This document shows positions 5,095 through 5,795 of a DNA stretch of 5,795 bases, piece by piece. The stretch comes from Pseudorhodobacter sp. Its GTDB lineage: Bacteria > Pseudomonadota > Alphaproteobacteria > Rhodobacterales > Rhodobacteraceae. The stretch is from NCBI GenBank assembly GCA_024641255.1, contig JAHEDL010000120.1:1-5795 (forward strand), read 5' to 3'. Made by a program: the position numbers and the translations under genes. Below the pieces are notes generated by a model. That model made no database searches. It was not told where the DNA came from and saw only the letters and a list, made by a program, of their open reading frames with translations. Numbering within the stretch: the first letter of the stretch is position 1; each line of letters starts with the position of its first letter.

Positions 5095-5795
5095 TTATGC
5101 GTCGCCTTCGGTTCCGGCCAGCCCTTCGACCTTGTCGCGGGTGCGGCGGCGGTCAAACAGGCGCAGCCACAGGCTGATGCGGGGGAAGGTGCCCATTTCA
5201 AACCGCGAGCGGGTTTCCAGCACGGGGCGGTTTTTCGACACGCTGGGCTTGTCTTCGCGCAGCACGATGTAGACGCCCGCCAGAATGATCACGCCGGTGC
5301 CGACGGCTGTCCACAGGTCGATCTTTTCGCCGAAAATCAGGAAGCCATAGATGATGGCCCAGATGATCTGCGAATATTGCATCGGGGCGACGATGATGGC
5401 CGGGGCGCGGCGATAGGCGGCGATGGCCAGCATACCGGCAACCAGCCCCAACAGCGCCATCGACGCCATCAGGCCAAAATGCGTGGCCGGGATTGGGATG
5501 TAGACGAAGGGCAGCGCCACCGCCATGACCACGAAGTTTGCGATCATCGGATAGAGCATCAGCACGACCGAGCGTTCTTCGTGGCCGATCTTGCGCACGA
5601 TCACCGAGGTCATGGCACCCAGCAGTGCGGCAGCCAACGCAGCAAGATGGCCAAAGCCAAACGGTTCTTGCCCCGGACGCAGCACGATGATGACGCCCAG
5701 CAAGCCCACAATAATGGCAACGCCGCGATGCAGGCCAACCTTTTCGCCAAGGATCGGGATTGCCAGCAGGGTGATCAGAATCGGCATCGCAAAGA
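5095..5795 (-). CDS. EamA/DMT-family transporter, C-terminal part, 5' end outside window
   Basis: The minus-strand frame is open from the right edge to the TAA at 5097-5095, giving about 232 residues. The first visible residues are FAMPILITLLAIPILGEKVG, which is the end of a first EamA repeat. The true N-terminus, with some three membrane segments, therefore lies beyond the window, and the ATG at 5787 is internal. After GVIIVLRPG comes a complete second EamA repeat of five or six hydrophobic segments containing AYRRAPAIIVAPMQYSQIIWA and FLIFGEKIDLWTAVGTGVIILAG. The protein ends in a charged tail of about 50 residues, rich in Arg/Lys/Asp/Glu, that is probably cytoplasmic. It is an inner-membrane exporter or permease of the drug/metabolite superfamily, and its substrate cannot be predicted. 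It resembles the plus-strand transporter at 2361-3326: 20 of 41 residues are identical by eye over the end of repeat one. It differs in keeping the usual Gly-Glu in the second repeat and in its tail. Confidence 0.88.
   Translation of the reverse strand, partial: FAMPILITLLAIPILGEKVGLHRGVAIIVGLLGVIIVLRPGQEPFGFGHLAALAAALLGAMTSVIVRKIGHEERSVVLMLYPMIANFVVMAVALPFVYIPIPATHFGLMASMALLGLVAGMLAIAAYRRAPAIIVAPMQYSQIIWAIIYGFLIFGEKIDLWTAVGTGVIILAGVYIVLREDKPSVSKNRPVLETRSRFEMGTFPRISLWLRLFDRRRTRDKVEGLAGTEGDA

Overview
The window looks like ordinary chromosomal DNA of an alphaproteobacterium, most probably a member of the Rhodobacteraceae (Rhodobacter/Gemmobacter/Tabrizicola-like). This is inferred from the high GC content, the strong G/C preference at third codon positions, the type of membrane ferritin/iron exporter at the left edge, and the overall gene style. 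The genus cannot be fixed without a database search.

Layout, left to right. Positions 1-297 hold the 3' end of a plus-strand gene whose residues match the membrane (VIT1/CCC1-like) half of the iron exporter MbfA, followed directly by a clear intrinsic terminator (300-323). A 240-base leader (324-562), AT-rich and then GC-rich, probably carries the promoter of the next transcription unit.

Positions 563-4838 hold six plus-strand genes packed tightly: S-formylglutathione hydrolase (fghA), a small secreted CAP/SCP-domain protein, a YaiI/YqxD-family (DUF188) protein, an EamA/DMT-family membrane transporter, a HAD-superfamily hydrolase of the YihX-like type, and an ornithine cyclodeaminase/mu-crystallin family oxidoreductase. 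Four of the five junctions overlap (8, 4, 29 and 4 bases) and the fifth gap is 49 bases, so this is very likely one operon with translational coupling. A strong hairpin (4854-4881) follows the last stop. The genes do not form one obvious pathway. fghA belongs to glutathione-dependent formaldehyde detoxification, but its usual dehydrogenase partner is not here. The last enzyme probably reduces a cyclic imine or acts on an amino acid.

On the minus strand, converging on the operon, lie a tRNA-Pro(CGG) gene with an encoded CCA (4962-5038) and its terminator (4898-4930), and upstream of it the 3' part of a second EamA/DMT transporter that runs off the right edge (5095-5795).

No mobile element, CRISPR array, phage gene or defence-like cassette is visible. 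I found no convincing undescribed system. The best leads are the divergent active-site motifs of the ornithine cyclodeaminase-family protein and the structured leader in front of fghA.
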